From Paramecium pentaurelia (taxonomy: Eukaryota; Ciliophora; Oligohymenophorea; Peniculida; Parameciidae): a stretch of 64,000 nucleotides of DNA. The stretch's first letter is position 1; each line of letters begins with the position of its first letter. Made by a program: the position numbers and the translations under genes. The stretch spans positions 248,001 to 312,000 of the forward strand of contig CAJJDO010000119.1 in assembly GCA_905183005.1 (NCBI GenBank), given 5' to 3'. The notes beneath the pieces were generated by a model. The model was not told the origin of the DNA and did no database searches. It saw nothing but the letters and a program-made list of their open reading frames with translations. Below, piece after piece: positions 11,685-21,871 of the stretch.

Positions 11685-12749
11685 ATGTCAACGGAAGAAC
11701 CTGAAGCGTAGGGATGTGAATTATTAGGAGGGTTTGGAATATTAGTATAATCTATTCTGGGATTCCTTTGCTTTTTAGTACTTGTCTGTAATGAATAAAT
11801 TTTAATTTTATAGTCAAGAGACATATTGAGAAACCTAAAAGAGTTTGGAAAATATTTTTAATGGTAATTTTAGAATATATAAATAGGATACAGCTAAATA
11901 GTTTGTTAGTGCATTTGTTCAGCATTTCTTAAATATTGGATTAGCTATATTGTTGAGTTCTGCAGATAGTGGAGATTAATGTTAATGGTATATATGCTTT
12001 TGATTTAGGTATTTTATTACTTATATGTTGGATTGTACTATAGGCATGTTAATTAATTGTCTATTGATCACTTTATTTGAAGCACTATTTCAAAAGTTGG
12101 GCTAGACGGTATGCATTTGATTAATTCTTTTAGCAATTTCAAACTGGCAATTACTATACTATAACATATCCTCAAATTACAACTTATTCTCTAAGTTCTG
12201 AGGATTAGTCTCAAGCTAAAAAAGCCAAACCAAAAGTTGAGGTTGCATATGGAGTGTATGTATTTTAATTAACATTGTGGATTTTAATCGTTGTTGTAGT
12301 AAGTTATTACTCAATAAACAAGAGCAAAGTTATTCTCTACTTCTTCTAATTACTCTTGGGAGAATATTTATTGATAGCAGTATCATGGATGTTTCAACCT
12401 ATAAATTAATATCCAGAACTTGAACTTGTAATTGTACTAGTCATCATACCTTTGATATTTAATGCTCTTTGCGTATCAAAACAGGTTATTATAGTTTTGG
12501 GTACAAGATTCATTTCTCAAGAAAAGCAAATTTAAGAAAAAGGAAAAAACAGCAGTCTTAGATGCATTATATGAGAAAACTGATTAGCCTGTTGAAGTGG
12601 AAATTATCGATGGAGATGAGAGCTGTAGACCATCCATAGTAGGCATTGAATTACAACCATAATAGAAAAATAATGATTTAGTAATCACAGAAACTAAATC
12701 TGATATTGAAATAAGTGATTAATAAACTAATTCATCAAATGATATTTGA
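11685..12749 (+). CDS. STIMATE/TMEM110-family multi-pass membrane protein
   Basis: About 315 aa, five introns: 11788-11813, 11864-11886, 11988-12008, 12109-12133 and 12473-12494 (21-26 nt). After splicing there are about five hydrophobic segments. The family signature is clear: WKIFLMDTAKQFVSAFVQHF, then CQWYFITYMLDCTIGML. A Lys/acidic cytosolic tail follows the last TM. Animal STIMATE sits at ER-plasma membrane junctions and promotes STIM-dependent calcium entry; yeast relatives lie in the vacuole. The function here is inferred from family only. A loop of ~45 residues with Ser/Lys (about 145-185) separates TM blocks. Confidence 0.85.
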
Positions 12750-13021
12750 TGAAGATAGTAACTTTTTCTATATTATTTTATCATACTGTTATTTAAGTTC
12801 ATTGATTACAAACATATAATTGATTATATTATTATCAAAGCTAATCTTGTTTTATATCTTTAGATAAGATTATAATCTATAATTTAATATATTTATTATT
12901 ATTCAAATTCACTTTATCTTAAGCAATTAAATCTATTATCTAATGCTTATATTTAAAGAATATATAAATAATTAATAAAATATATATATTTAATCAATTT
13001 GTTAAATTCTGTAATTCAATT

Positions 13022-13477
13022 TCATGAATTTTATTTAATAGGAATTTAGACTTAATTATTTTAACTAACAATGTTTTAATTTTGATACTAATAATATCCT
13101 ACCTATTATAGGTTTGGTTAAGGAATATTAAATTAATTAATATATACATGTGGATTTTATTGTACCAATACAGGATTCTAAAATTGAATTCAATAAATTA
13201 CATATTATCCTTAAAGTAATGTCATATTTAAAGGGATTCTATCATTTTAATTGCTTCTACAATAGAAGAAACTTATTATCAAAGCTATTAAGCCTAAAAC
13301 AAAGATAGAAAATGTAAATATTCCATAGACATTATTACGTATTACCAAATTATAGCAAAATGCTATAAATGATATCTTTACAATGACAAAAAAAATCAAA
13401 ATTATCCATTTCTTATCACATTTACAAGGCTATTAATCCACAACCAATTCTCTACATTTTGAACATTAATAATACAT
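13022..13477 (-). CDS. Small two-TM protein with N-terminal Cys cluster
   Basis: 143 aa, ATG at 13477, one 24-nt intron (13178-13201) that removes a TGA. The N-terminus reads MYYQCSKCRELVVDQQPCKC, a C-x2-C-x9-C-x-C cluster that could bind one zinc. Two hydrophobic segments follow (IILIFFVIVKISFIAFCY and IFTFSIFVLGLIALIISFFY) with a short loop between them, and then a Gln/Asn-rich tail (~60 aa). No family is recognised. The layout, Cys cluster then TM hairpin then disordered tail, suggests a small membrane adaptor. Too short to be certain, but intron phase and composition fit a real gene. Confidence 0.65.
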
Positions 13478-13764
13478 TTTTATTAAATATAGTTTTGATA
13501 TTATCTTATGAACTCATAAAATTAATGTAACAACAGAATTTAAATCAATTTAACAGAATTATTCATAAATTCCACAAATAATTTTAAAATAAGGAAGAAT
13601 AAAAGATTATCAAAAATATCTAAACATAAATATTATCTTAATTCAAAAATAATAATATAATATCATTTTAAAAAAAAGATATATGAAAGAAATAATGTTA
13701 TACTAATATCTTATTAATTTCTAATTAAAATTTGAATTTAAACTATTTAAAATATTAAAATATG

Positions 13765-15130
13765 TCAACTTCTATTTTTATCATCATTCCAAGCTTAATT
13801 AAGTTCGTAAAATACTCTTTCAGCAATATATCTCTATAATGGAGGAGTCTAGTTATGCTTATCTGGATGAACAATTAATAAAGCTTAACGATATTTTAAC
13901 TATAACATTTATAAATATTAAATACTTTAACTTTTCCATCAGTCATCAAATCCCCTATTGAACATTGCCAACCTGTTCCTTCCCATAAAACATCATTCAA
14001 TGTAGTAAGTAACAATCTTAAATTATTTCTTACATCATTTTTAAAAGCCCATTTTAATATTTTTGGTTCTACTTCATCTTTAGCCAGTTATCTCTAAACA
14101 TTATAATCTGCTTCATCCTACCAAATTTTCTGAAGACCCTCTGCTGCTTATTCTACTCTAAGATTAACAATTTATTTATCTGTTAGCCCTTCATATTAAT
14201 CAATCTATTATTATTATTATTTTTATTGATTTGGAGCATCAAATTAAAATAAATCTTCTCCATCTCTCCTTTGAGATTATTCATTTTAAGGATTAGGTTA
14301 TTTTTCTATAGGAACATCAAATTCAAATAGGTTACCTCCCTTTTTTGGTTATTATTATTATTATTGTTATTTAGGTTAGAATTATGTAAATTAGTTATCA
14401 TTAGATTCAGATTAAGGATTCAATATAGGAAATTGAAAAGAATCTTTATCATTTTATATAATGGTTGGTTAAAAATGATTAAAATTCTAAAAATTAGTAT
14501 TATTTTAATTGTTTATATCTAAATCTGCTTAACTTATTGGTTATGATTAAGTATGATGAGTATTTGGTTTGAAATCTAATTTCTCAAATGCTTCTAAAAG
14601 ATCACCACTTTGACTAGTCCCATTAGATTAATTACTCAATTATCTATTGCTATATCTCTCACCACCTTATTGTGTAACAGGTTGTAGAGTTTGTTTTTAA
14701 TTTTATTACTATTACAATTTTGGTGATTAATTGGATTATTATTATTATACCTTATTATTTTGAGTTTATGGTGATGATTGAATAGTGTTTTTGATGACTC
14801 TTAAATCTCCTACTTTTTATTCTTAATGTACACTTTCAACCATTTTTTTAGCTATTCTGCTATATGAAAGATCTTAGAGAGTCAATATTTTAACATAAAC
14901 AGTATCATTAACAACGGGCACTTTAGCATTTGGATTAGAGATATCAAACCAAGCATGTCTAATAATGAATTTAATCAATTACGTTTTAGGTTCAATGTCT
15001 TAAACAAATATTTTAAATCTAATATGGTGACTAGTAATTTTAAAAGGGAATTACTATAATATATTTTTAACAACAAGCTAAAATATAAATTATATCATTT
15101 TTATACTTCCTCTCCTTAAAAAAAGAACAT
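13765..15130 (-). CDS. Auxilin/GAK-type J-domain protein
   Basis: About 436 aa. The C-terminal ~100 residues are an auxilin J domain: LLLTTLNDVLWEGTGW, then VHPDKHN (the HPD needed to stimulate Hsp70) and AERVFYELNQAWND. The centre is Gln/Asn/Pro-rich with FEFD/FQFD repeats resembling clathrin/AP2-binding peptides. The N-terminus (EELVVKNILQQFPFKI ... HAWFDISNPN) is an unassigned ~85-aa domain. Introns are 15078-15106 (29 nt) and 13900-13925 (26 nt). The latter splits the J domain just before KYRQALLIVHPDK. The family role is uncoating of clathrin vesicles with Hsc70. The first exon is only 24 nt. Confidence 0.85.
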
Positions 15131-15424
15131 ATATTATGTTTTTGGTTCATTCTGAAAAAAATATACAATAGGAACCTATTTCATTAATTTATATATTAAA
15201 TTTTTAATTCATGAAATTATTTTCAAAATATACAAAGAATGTGGATTCCATTTATATTTTTAAAGAATTATACTTCATATAAGATAATACTACAGTATTA
15301 AAAGAGATCTTCAAATATCTTATTTTGTAAAGAGATAGTACTATATTTATTCAATTAGTAGAACAATAAAAAAATAATATAATTTAACATCTATTTTAAT
15401 GTTATATGAATTAAATTGAATAAA

Positions 15425-15802
15425 TCAACCACTGGTATATTTGGTGACTGCTTTTGTTCCTTCTGAGATGGCATGTCTAGCCAATTCTCCTGGAAGAAGC
15501 AATTTCACTGCTGTTTAGATTTCCCTTGAACTAAGTGTTCTTCTCTTATTAAATCTAACCAATTTGCTGGCTTCAAGAGCAATTCTATCAAAGATATCAT
15601 TGATAAATGAGTTCATAATGTTCATAGCTTTTCTTGAAACACCAATTTCTGGGTGAACTTATCTTAAAACCTTGTAAATATAAAGAGCGAATGTCTCTTA
15701 TCTTCTTCTTGATTTTTTTTTATCATCTGTTCCTTTCTTTGTCTTAACTGTTTTGACTGTCTTTTTAGCTGCATCAGCCTTTGGTGATTTTGAAGGTGCC
15801 AT
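15425..15802 (-). CDS. H2B: Histone H2B
   Basis: 125 aa, no intron, typical length. Lys/Ala/Pro-rich N-terminal tail (MAPSKSPKADAAKK), then the histone fold: YIYKVLRQVHPEIGVSRKAM, FINDIFDRIALEASKLV, TLSSREIQTAVKLLLPGEL, and the H2B end AISEGTKAVTKYTSG. It pairs with H2A in the nucleosome. The lack of introns and the unusually even codon choice fit a highly expressed histone gene. A divergent open frame starts about 150 bp away on the other strand. Confidence 0.97.
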
Positions 15803-15955
15803 TTTAATTAATTTGAAAATAATATTTATAAAACCAATACTTAATGTGTCTTTCTTGCAATTTGATTGGCTAATTAGGAATATTCAAAGTAAAGGCTTTA
15901 AAATACTAAACAATAGTATATAAAACATTATGAAATCTATTATTCAACTAAGAGA

Positions 15956-16300
15956 ATGAGTTGGTATAATAAAACAACTTTACAAACAAAAATGTAATTA
16001 TTGAAGATGGTTCAAAGATTAACTATATAATCAAACTAAATAATTCATTATAATAATTCATCTTAAATTCCTAATAAATATTCAAGGGAAACAATTTTTA
16101 TTAATCAAAAGAAGTATTAATTTCAAGAGGATGATCTCTTAAAAAAAATAAAATTTTTTCTTATATATTAATTATAAAACTATAATAATTTATATATATA
16201 TACACTTGTTATTTTTTTTCAAGAGATTGCAATTGTAAATTTGATTGTAAAATAATAACAATAAGAATAAACTCTCTTTAATTATTCTATATTTGATTGA
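15956..16300 (+). CDS. Possible small ORF divergent from H2B (uncertain)
   Basis: An uninterrupted 114-codon frame starts MSWYNKTTLQTK and ends SIFD. The middle (QIPNKYSRETIFINQKKYQF, QEDDLLKKIKFF) has coding-like codon use, while the end drifts into low-complexity AT. With TGA as the only stop, an open frame this long occurs by chance reasonably often, so this is weakly supported. No homology is recognised. If real, it probably shares a regulatory region with H2B. Confidence 0.25.
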
Positions 16301-16397
16301 AATATCAAAATAAACATAATATTTATATCAATTTAAGCTATTGATTGAGTGATGGATGATCTAAGAAATTATTAATAGAAAATGCAATAATATTTAT

Positions 16398-16793
16398 TCA
16401 TAATGCTCTAGATGATTCCAAAGCTTTCTTAATTAATTTATTCATTGCAAAAACATCTAGACCTCCAAATTAAGCAATATATTTCCCTTTCTCAAATAAA
16501 TATACATAAGGCAATGTAGTTGGAGCAAATTATTTGACTATTTGATAAGATCCTTCTTTTTCATGATCCACAACAAAGATATTAATGACACCTGTTTATT
16601 AATTTAATCTTTTTCTTTATTAATCCAATTCTTTTTTCATTTATGTTACTAAGTTCAAACTTGGTTAACACCTAAAGATAATAGAGATATTCAACCATTC
16701 TGCTGTAAATATTAAGATGGCCACTCTTTCTTCAACAAGGATAGATGATTTGAATTCATCAATATTTTGAAGTGGAATAATTTTTGAGTCCAT
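16398..16793 (-). CDS. Thioredoxin-like protein with CxxS (WCQPS) active site
   Basis: 123 aa. After removing a 24-nt intron (16672-16695, starts GTTG and ends TAG) the protein reads ILIFTAEWCQPSLNLVTQM, placing W-C-x-P-S where thioredoxins have WCGPC. The cis-Pro loop (APTTLPYVYLFEKGK) and following GGLDVFAMNKLI are canonical. Only the N-terminal nucleophilic Cys is present, so it may act as a monothiol or disulfide-trapping protein rather than a classic reductase. The intron length is a multiple of three with no stop, so retention would insert eight residues between W and C without a frameshift. The gene lies just downstream of IMP4 in the same orientation. Confidence 0.85.
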
Positions 16794-16821
16794 TTAATAA
16801 ATTAATTATTTACATACAATT

Positions 16822-17731
16822 TCATAATACACTTTTTTTACCAGCTGTGTTAATAAAGGTTCTTAATTACCATTCTACTATTGCTTCCTTTTATCCTATA
16901 GTACCTAAAGTAATTTTATATGGTTTTAATTCAAATCTTGGACCTTATTCATTTAAATCAACTTGATTAAATGATTTCTAATAAGTATGATGTCTAAATG
17001 AAATCACTCCATTTTCATTATGAAATGTAAGAACTCTTTTACTATCTATTTTAGGTACTGGAAATAGATGTTTCAATATTGTAATGACTCTTTCTCCTAA
17101 TTTAGTTGAGAAATTATCAAAAATCAAATGAGGATATTATTCAGATAGTGGATCTATGATAATAATTATAGATAACCTGCTCTAACATCTAAATCATGAC
17201 GCAAAACAGCATTTTTTACTCCAAAATATATAGTTGGACCTAAAGGCATATGAGATATAATTAATCCATCAGGTTCTCCTCTATGTTCATGTACAATTAT
17301 CAAATCTGAGTAATTTTTTTATTAACAATGTGTTACTAAATCCTTTACTACCAATGCACCTCTATTGACTCTAGTACAATTAGGAAATATTAATCCCATC
17401 TCTTTCATTAATGTAACCAATCTCTAAGATGGAGATCTACTTGTAGTTAATGCAATTTAAGGTTCTCTATAAAAACTCATAGCATATTCATCATCTAAAT
17501 GAGTCCTAGGCACTAACTTTATTTTATTGATCAACCTATAGTATTATCATCCTATGCATTTATTTCCTTTCTTAAATTTTCCTCATCTCTATATAGATCA
17601 GTAGGAACATTTTTCCTTTCTATTTCTGCATTCAATAATCTCATTTTGTTATCATACTTTTGCTTTGCTCTTTTTTCATCCTCTATTCGCATTAGGTATT
17701 CTTTTCTGAGTCTTACGTTCTTTCTGAGCAT
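16822..17731 (-). CDS. IMP4: IMP4, U3 snoRNP protein (Brix domain)
   Basis: 287 aa, the usual size for the family. The start MLRKNVRLRKEYLMR matches the IMP4 N-terminal basic helix. The Brix domain shows TTSRSPSQRLVTLMKEMG, VNRGALVVKDLV, VHEHRGEPDGLIISHMPLG and GPRFELKPYKITLGTI. Introns are 17513-17535 (23 nt, starts GTTG) and 17154-17176 (23 nt, starts GTTA). With MPP10 and IMP3 it binds U3 snoRNA for early cleavage of pre-18S rRNA in the nucleolus. Its ATG is only 11 bp from the ATG of the divergent gene at 17743. Confidence 0.95.
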
Positions 17732-17742
17732 TAATTAAAATT

Positions 17743-18591
17743 ATGAATAATGACAATCAGAATGCTTAGGTAATTCTAAAGGCAAGTCTTACAAGGACAA
17801 GAATTACTAAGATTCTATAAAAAAAACCAGACTTTCAATTAAAACTTAAGCTAGATGCTCTTGATTCAATAATTTCTAATTTGCCTACTGAAGAAGAATC
17901 TCCACCATAATAAGTTTCGCTACCATTTTAATCTTCTTCAATTCTCGATAAAGCCAAAGAAATAATTACAGCTAGAAAGCAAAAAATTAATTTTGATTCT
18001 GTATACTTAGAACTTAAGAAAGAGACATGCTATGAAGATTCATTCAATCAATTAATAGTGGAAAATCTCGATAAATATAATAATCATTAAGATATAACCT
18101 TGAAAAAAGCACAAATTATCATAAAGCATAAATCTGAACAGTAAATTGTTCATGGATACCAGTTACTACCAAAAATTGCTGTTAGTAATCAAATAAAACG
18201 AAAAAAAGAAACAATGAAACTACTTAATTAACAACTAAAAAGTGATCAATAATTGGTTAAATAATAAACTTTAAGGGAACTTTAATAAATGAAATTACCA
18301 GATATATTTTAAAATGTTACTATAAATGATTTGAAATAAAAAGAAAACATCCAAAAGTTCGTTTTATAAGGAGAGTTTTATTAATAATGGAAGAAGTCCT
18401 TTAAATTAAGGTAACCTCCTTCCTTGGTACAATCCTTTAAGAGCATGAATTAATATTTATTAGATTCAGCAGATTACTTAGATAAAGTAAATAAAATAGA
18501 TAGAAAAAAAATAACAGATCAAATGGAATCTCTAACAGAGTTTGTTGGGATTCAATATGAAAAATTAAAGATTAAAACTGATCCATATTGA
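17743..18591 (+). CDS. Unknown coiled-coil protein divergent from IMP4
   Basis: 282 aa, no introns. It starts MNNDNQNAQVILKASLTRTR and contains long helical Lys/Gln/Leu-rich stretches (e.g. KRKKETMKLLNQQLKSDQQL) and a C-terminal helical block ending LTEFVGIQYEKLKIKTDPY. No recognised domain, signal peptide or TM. ATG 17743 is the only possible upstream start: the same frame meets TGA at 17725, and the next in-frame Met is far inside. So its 5' leader must overlap the IMP4 coding region, or be almost absent. Confidence 0.75.
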
Positions 18592-19417
18592 TAGAATAAC
18601 TCCTATAGTATTTATTCTACCATTTTATTAATTTAATTATATGTAAATAAAATAATTGAATATATATTTTACTACTTTTTAATTAATTATCAATAATAAA
18701 ATTGAATCAAATTTTCTTATCTGATATTGAAGCATCTTATGATGTTAGATGAAATTAAATTACAAAAGTTTTACCATTTTTAGTTTTTTTAGTAATTATC
18801 CTTTTATTAATTATTTGTATTTGCTTTTATCAAAGGTTTGCTTGATATAAAAAGAATTGAATCTTCTATATATATATGATTAATTGTAATTATATAAATA
18901 TATATATGATTTTTTAAAAGTAATTTATATTAGTCCAGTAATTTACAAGAAATAAATTATGATTGAAATTTATTAGAATTTCTTTAAAACCCAACAATAA
19001 TCTAAATTTTTAATTTCAATTTTGTCAACATAAGATAATAAATTGTTTTCATTTAATATTAAATGAGAAAAATATTTAATTCTAATTTCAAAAGATTTTT
19101 ATATTACTTTTCTCTAATTTTCTAAAATTAACTAAGTGTGAAAATAAAATACAATAAAGTCAATTTCAAATTAGTATTGGCAGGATTAAAATAATCTTAT
19201 TTGAATTTTTTCGATTTTTAAATGATACCTATACATTTAAATTAATATGATTATAATATATCAGTTATTTTATAATTAATTATATTTAATTTTTTTTAGA
19301 ATAACTTTTATTACTTAAGAAACTAATAATATATCATTAATAATATCAATATTGAAAAGTATTATTGATATTAAGAAATAGTATTAGATATAATTTATTA
19401 TTTAATATTCATTAAGC
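18592..19417. other. Intergenic region
   Basis: About 830 bp of very AT-rich DNA between two plus-strand genes, with TA repeats near 18870-18910. No convincing open frame or RNA gene is seen. Confidence 0.5.
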
Positions 19418-20831
19418 ATGTAATTCATTCTTATTCTTATGTCTTAAGCATTTGGTGATTAAATAGTATTATCGTAAATTTTATGGAGAAATGGTGCTAG
19501 TACTCCACTTCATTGTAATTGGAAATGCTAAGAATTTGAATAATAGGGAATATTAAATGATTATTTGACACCAATAGGAATGAGATAACATTATGTTTTA
19601 GGATAATGGTTAAGAAAGAGATACATTGAGGATTTGAAACTCTTGAGTTAGTTTTACAATGAAGCAGAAATCTATATATAAAGCACAGATGTTAATAAAA
19701 CAATAATGAGTGCATTGAGCAATTTTTAAGGCATATATCCAATAGGAACAGGTCCAAAACTAAATCCAAATTTGAATCACTCTTATTTACTTCCTCCAAA
19801 TTAGTTAATATTTGAAGATTTAGGAATTGAAGCTATTCCAGGATTATTACAAGTAGTTCCAGTACATGTGATATAAAGATAGGCAGATATATATCTGAGA
19901 GGATATGATGCTTTGGCTTGTCCAAGGAATGAAGAAATAATAAATAAAAATGTCAAGTCTAAATTATACTATGAAATTAATAATAGGACTCAATCCTTAA
20001 TATTAGATTTTGCAAAATAATTAGGAATTGATGCATCTCATTTAGTATATTTGATTAACATATAGAACATTACAGATTTATACAAATATTAGGACACTTT
20101 CGATTCATGTGAATTTAATAGATATGACTTACCGTAACTAGAGGAGAGTACTAAATAATAGATGAAACTTCTACAAAATTTGTATTTCTCATTAGAACAT
20201 AATATAGATTTTGAGTATTTGATTGATATATTAATTTTAGATAAACTCGTCTTTTAGCTACACCATTTTTTAGAAATATATTATTGAATATGTAGGATGT
20301 TATTAATAATCAGACAGAAATTAAGTTCAGAATATTTTCTGCTAATGATGCTAGTGTTCAATTAATCTTAAATGGTCTTAATTTAACAACAGTTGAATGT
20401 TTAAAATAAGTTTATTTAAAAGAGGAAGTAGAGAATAAGAATTGTATATACACATATCCTGGTTATGCTAGCAATATTATTTTCGAATTATATAGAAAAC
20501 TAGGTTAGGAGAATTAGTATTATGTTTAAATTTTATATAATGGTACTTTAATGCCAATTTGTAATAATAAATACAAATGTGATTATGAAGAATTTAATTC
20601 AATTATTTAATTCTAAAATGTAAATGATTATGAAGATGAATGTTGGATAGTATTTATAATATTATGTTTTAGACTCCAAAAACTTAAATAAAGATAGCCA
20701 CTTGGTTATTTAAAACAAATAGTGTTATAATAATTTTATTATTCATAATCTCCATTTTCATTATTTATTTATTGATTAGATAAAGTAGATTAGAAATGTA
20801 TACAAAAGTAAAATAATAAGTTGAAGATTGA
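19418..20831 (+). CDS. Histidine acid phosphatase-like membrane protein, catalytic His residues missing
   Basis: About 454 aa. Short signal peptide (MQFILILMSQAFG), lumenal acid-phosphatase-like body, and one C-terminal TM (VIIILLFIISIFIIYLLI) with a short Lys/Gln tail: a type I membrane protein. The phosphatase fold is recognisable from the start motif, LTPIGMRQHYVLGQWLRKRY, the following STDVNKTIMSA and the C-terminal FRIFSANDASV. But the catalytic RHGxRxP reads R-N-G-A-S-T-P (Asn25) and the late HD reads N-D (Asn ~301), so both active-site His are Asn. Introns are 20215-20240 (26 nt) and 20650-20672 (23 nt). Probably a pseudoenzyme; a binding or structural role is inferred. Confidence 0.85.
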
Positions 20832-21003
20832 TAATATTTTAATTATTTATACTTATATTATACAATTAAATTAAATGATGTGTATATAATAAAAAGATAA
20901 TATCAATAATTAGAGTTTTTAGCATTATAAAATGACTGGTAATCAAACAAACAAGTATTAAATTTAGATATCAAAAATAATATTATGATTAATAATTAAT
21001 ATT

Positions 21004-21871
21004 ATGAATAATAATATTGAATAAAAGTCTTAAATTTAAATTCTCTAGTTTTTTGAGTATTAAAATTCAGTTCAAAATGAGATTGAAAAATCTAAGAAAA
21101 TCTTGTAAACTTTATTAGATTAAAAAAAGAAAATGTATAATGATAAAATCCTATAACAAAAAGAGATTCAAATGTAACAATAAAAATAAATTGATTAATA
21201 CAAAAAAGTAGTTGAGGAATAGTAATAAAAGTTAAAATCTAAAGGAAATAAAGAGAATATTTAAGTCTAAATTAATTAACTTATTTCATATCAATAAGAA
21301 TAAAACTAAAAGATTGAGTCTCTTATTGAATAATCTTGTAATGAGAATTCAAATTACATAAAATTATAAGAGAAACTCATTAGTATTTAATATTTATAAC
21401 TATTTATTAGAATGTTAAAATGATATCAATTAACTAAAAGAGGAAAGAGAAATGAAGGAAAAATTGATAATATAATTATAACAAATTACTGGAGTGTACT
21501 TGGAATATGATTATCATTAAAAGATTCTTGATATCTAATTGGAACACAATTAGAATGTTCATATTTAAATCAAACTTGAAGATAAATTAAGAAGTAAATA
21601 ATTTGAATTCTACAATATATAGTTCATACCATAAATCCTAAGAATGAACATTTCTATTAATTAATTAAGGAATTCAATTAAGATAATTAATTGGATAAAC
21701 TCATATAAAAGATTTAGTTATTTAATTGATATCTTATATATATATATATATCTATATAAGTAATCAAAATAAATCTAATCCTTCTCCCTTTCTTCTCCAA
21801 TAATTCCCCTTGTATTTATAAATCATATCATTTGTGCATGGTTCTTTAATCATTTCAAAAAATTAAGGTGA
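21004..21871 (+). CDS. Coiled-coil protein with small C-terminal domain, 3' end uncertain
   Basis: Up to 279 aa. Residues ~1-140 are an almost continuous Gln/Lys/Glu coiled coil. Then ITGVYLEYDYHQKILDIQL and FEFYNIQFIPQI form a compact alpha/beta-looking module like the RWD heads of kinetochore proteins (Spc24/Spc25 style); this is only a shape resemblance. One intron: 21383-21410 (28 nt). The open frame does not reach TGA until 21869, inside the convergent oxysterol-binding gene that ends at 21764. The last ~45 residues (after SYLID) are low-complexity and antisense-like. A missed intron or earlier end is likely, so the true 3' end may be near 21730. Confidence 0.55.
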
